From NCBI RefSeq assembly GCF_964656455.1, contig NC_135715.1:81322414-81386413 (forward strand): a DNA stretch of 64,000 bases. The letters run 5' to 3'. The stretch is from Halichoerus grypus. Lineage: Eukaryota > Chordata > Mammalia > Carnivora > Phocidae. The notes below the pieces were generated by a model. That model was not told the origin of the DNA, did no database searches, and saw only the letters and a program-made list of their open reading frames with translations. Shown one piece after another: positions 63,551 to 64,000 of the stretch. How positions within the stretch are numbered: position 1 is the first letter of the stretch; each line of letters starts with the position of its first letter. Position numbers and translations under genes: made by a program.

Positions 63551-64000
63551 ATTATTTCATCTTTCATCAGAGTGTCACCATCCACAGCCCTCTCCAACTG
63601 CCAAAGAGGGACAAAATGGCTCAGATGCTCTGGCGGACACTGACTAGTAGGGTGGATTTTTTAAGTCACGGGAACTTTGTATACTATTTACATGTAAAGT
63701 TCCTATTAATATATGACTCTTCAAAGCTGATAAAACTTAAATATCTGTTCCTCAGATTCACAATATTTGTCTCTTTCACTAGTGTGTTGATAGCCCTTGC
63801 CATAAACATTTAAAATTTCTTCCACTCATGTTGCAGGCCAAGAAATCAGACTTTCTGCACTATTTCCTATATGAGAATATAGAAGGTTCTACTTAGGGTA
63901 CATTAGTCACACGCCACAAAACTGGGCACTGAAATAAGGCATGCTGTGCCCAAAGTGTGACCTGTATAATGACTCCCACCTTGTAGATGACCACTCACAG
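63551..64000. other. Intron, unassigned
   Basis: No exon or repeat was recognised up to the window edge. Confidence 0.5.

Larger units (their letters stand above)
19634..64000 (-). other. TMEM135 intron upstream of exon A (at least 44 kb)
   Basis: I searched this stretch by eye for the preceding TMEM135 exon, which should end in AG before a GT donor and encode a hydrophobic segment, and did not find it. The stretch is therefore treated as one long intron filled with repeats. A small exon could have been missed. Confidence 0.6.

Overview
This is intronic DNA from a placental mammal, almost certainly a caniform carnivore. The evidence is 21 tRNA-derived Can-SINE copies plus young LINE-1 elements with a carnivoran-style 3' UTR. 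The SINE variants lack the dog-type internal sequence and look more like those of arctoids (bear, seal, mustelid); that refinement is an inference. There are no bacterial, organellar or CRISPR-like features.

The only host gene I can support is TMEM135, on the minus strand. Three consecutive internal exons lie at 19592-19633 (42 bp), 7941-8087 (147 bp) and 4747-4816 (70 bp). Each has consensus AG/GT splice borders, and together they splice into one open frame of 86 codons that includes the cysteine-rich [17 protein letters not shown] segment. They are too short to stand out as ORFs. The next downstream exon must lie left of base 1. The preceding exon was not found, so 19634-64000 reads as one intron of more than 44 kb.

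Layout: 1-402 is a young L1 3' end and 403-1260 a four-copy degenerate tandem array with a 228-bp period. 2470-8310 holds L2, SINE and MIR remnants around exons C and B. 8312-15723 is an old, nearly complete L1 in gene-sense orientation, split by a young L1 and three SINEs. 16790-23345 has L2/MIR relics, two SINEs around the 42-bp exon and another SINE inside an L2. 23350-39969 is AT-rich intron with scattered SINEs, L2, MIR, MER5A and an old L1 end. 39986-42497 has two truncated young L1s. 44740-45530 is an L2 ORF2 remnant. 48266-55601 is an almost full-length young L1, antisense to the gene, with broken ORFs and a tripled 3'-end module. 55821-64000 has SINEs, MIRs, L2s and a MaLR LTR nested in an L2.

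The points most worth a second look are the 228-bp array, the modular L1 3' UTR with a third module inside one target-site duplication, the near-identical inverted L1 ends bracketing two TMEM135 exons, a microsatellite at the same site in four L1 copies, and SINEs very close to TMEM135 splice sites. No repeat-family name here was checked against a library; all come from recognition of the sequence.
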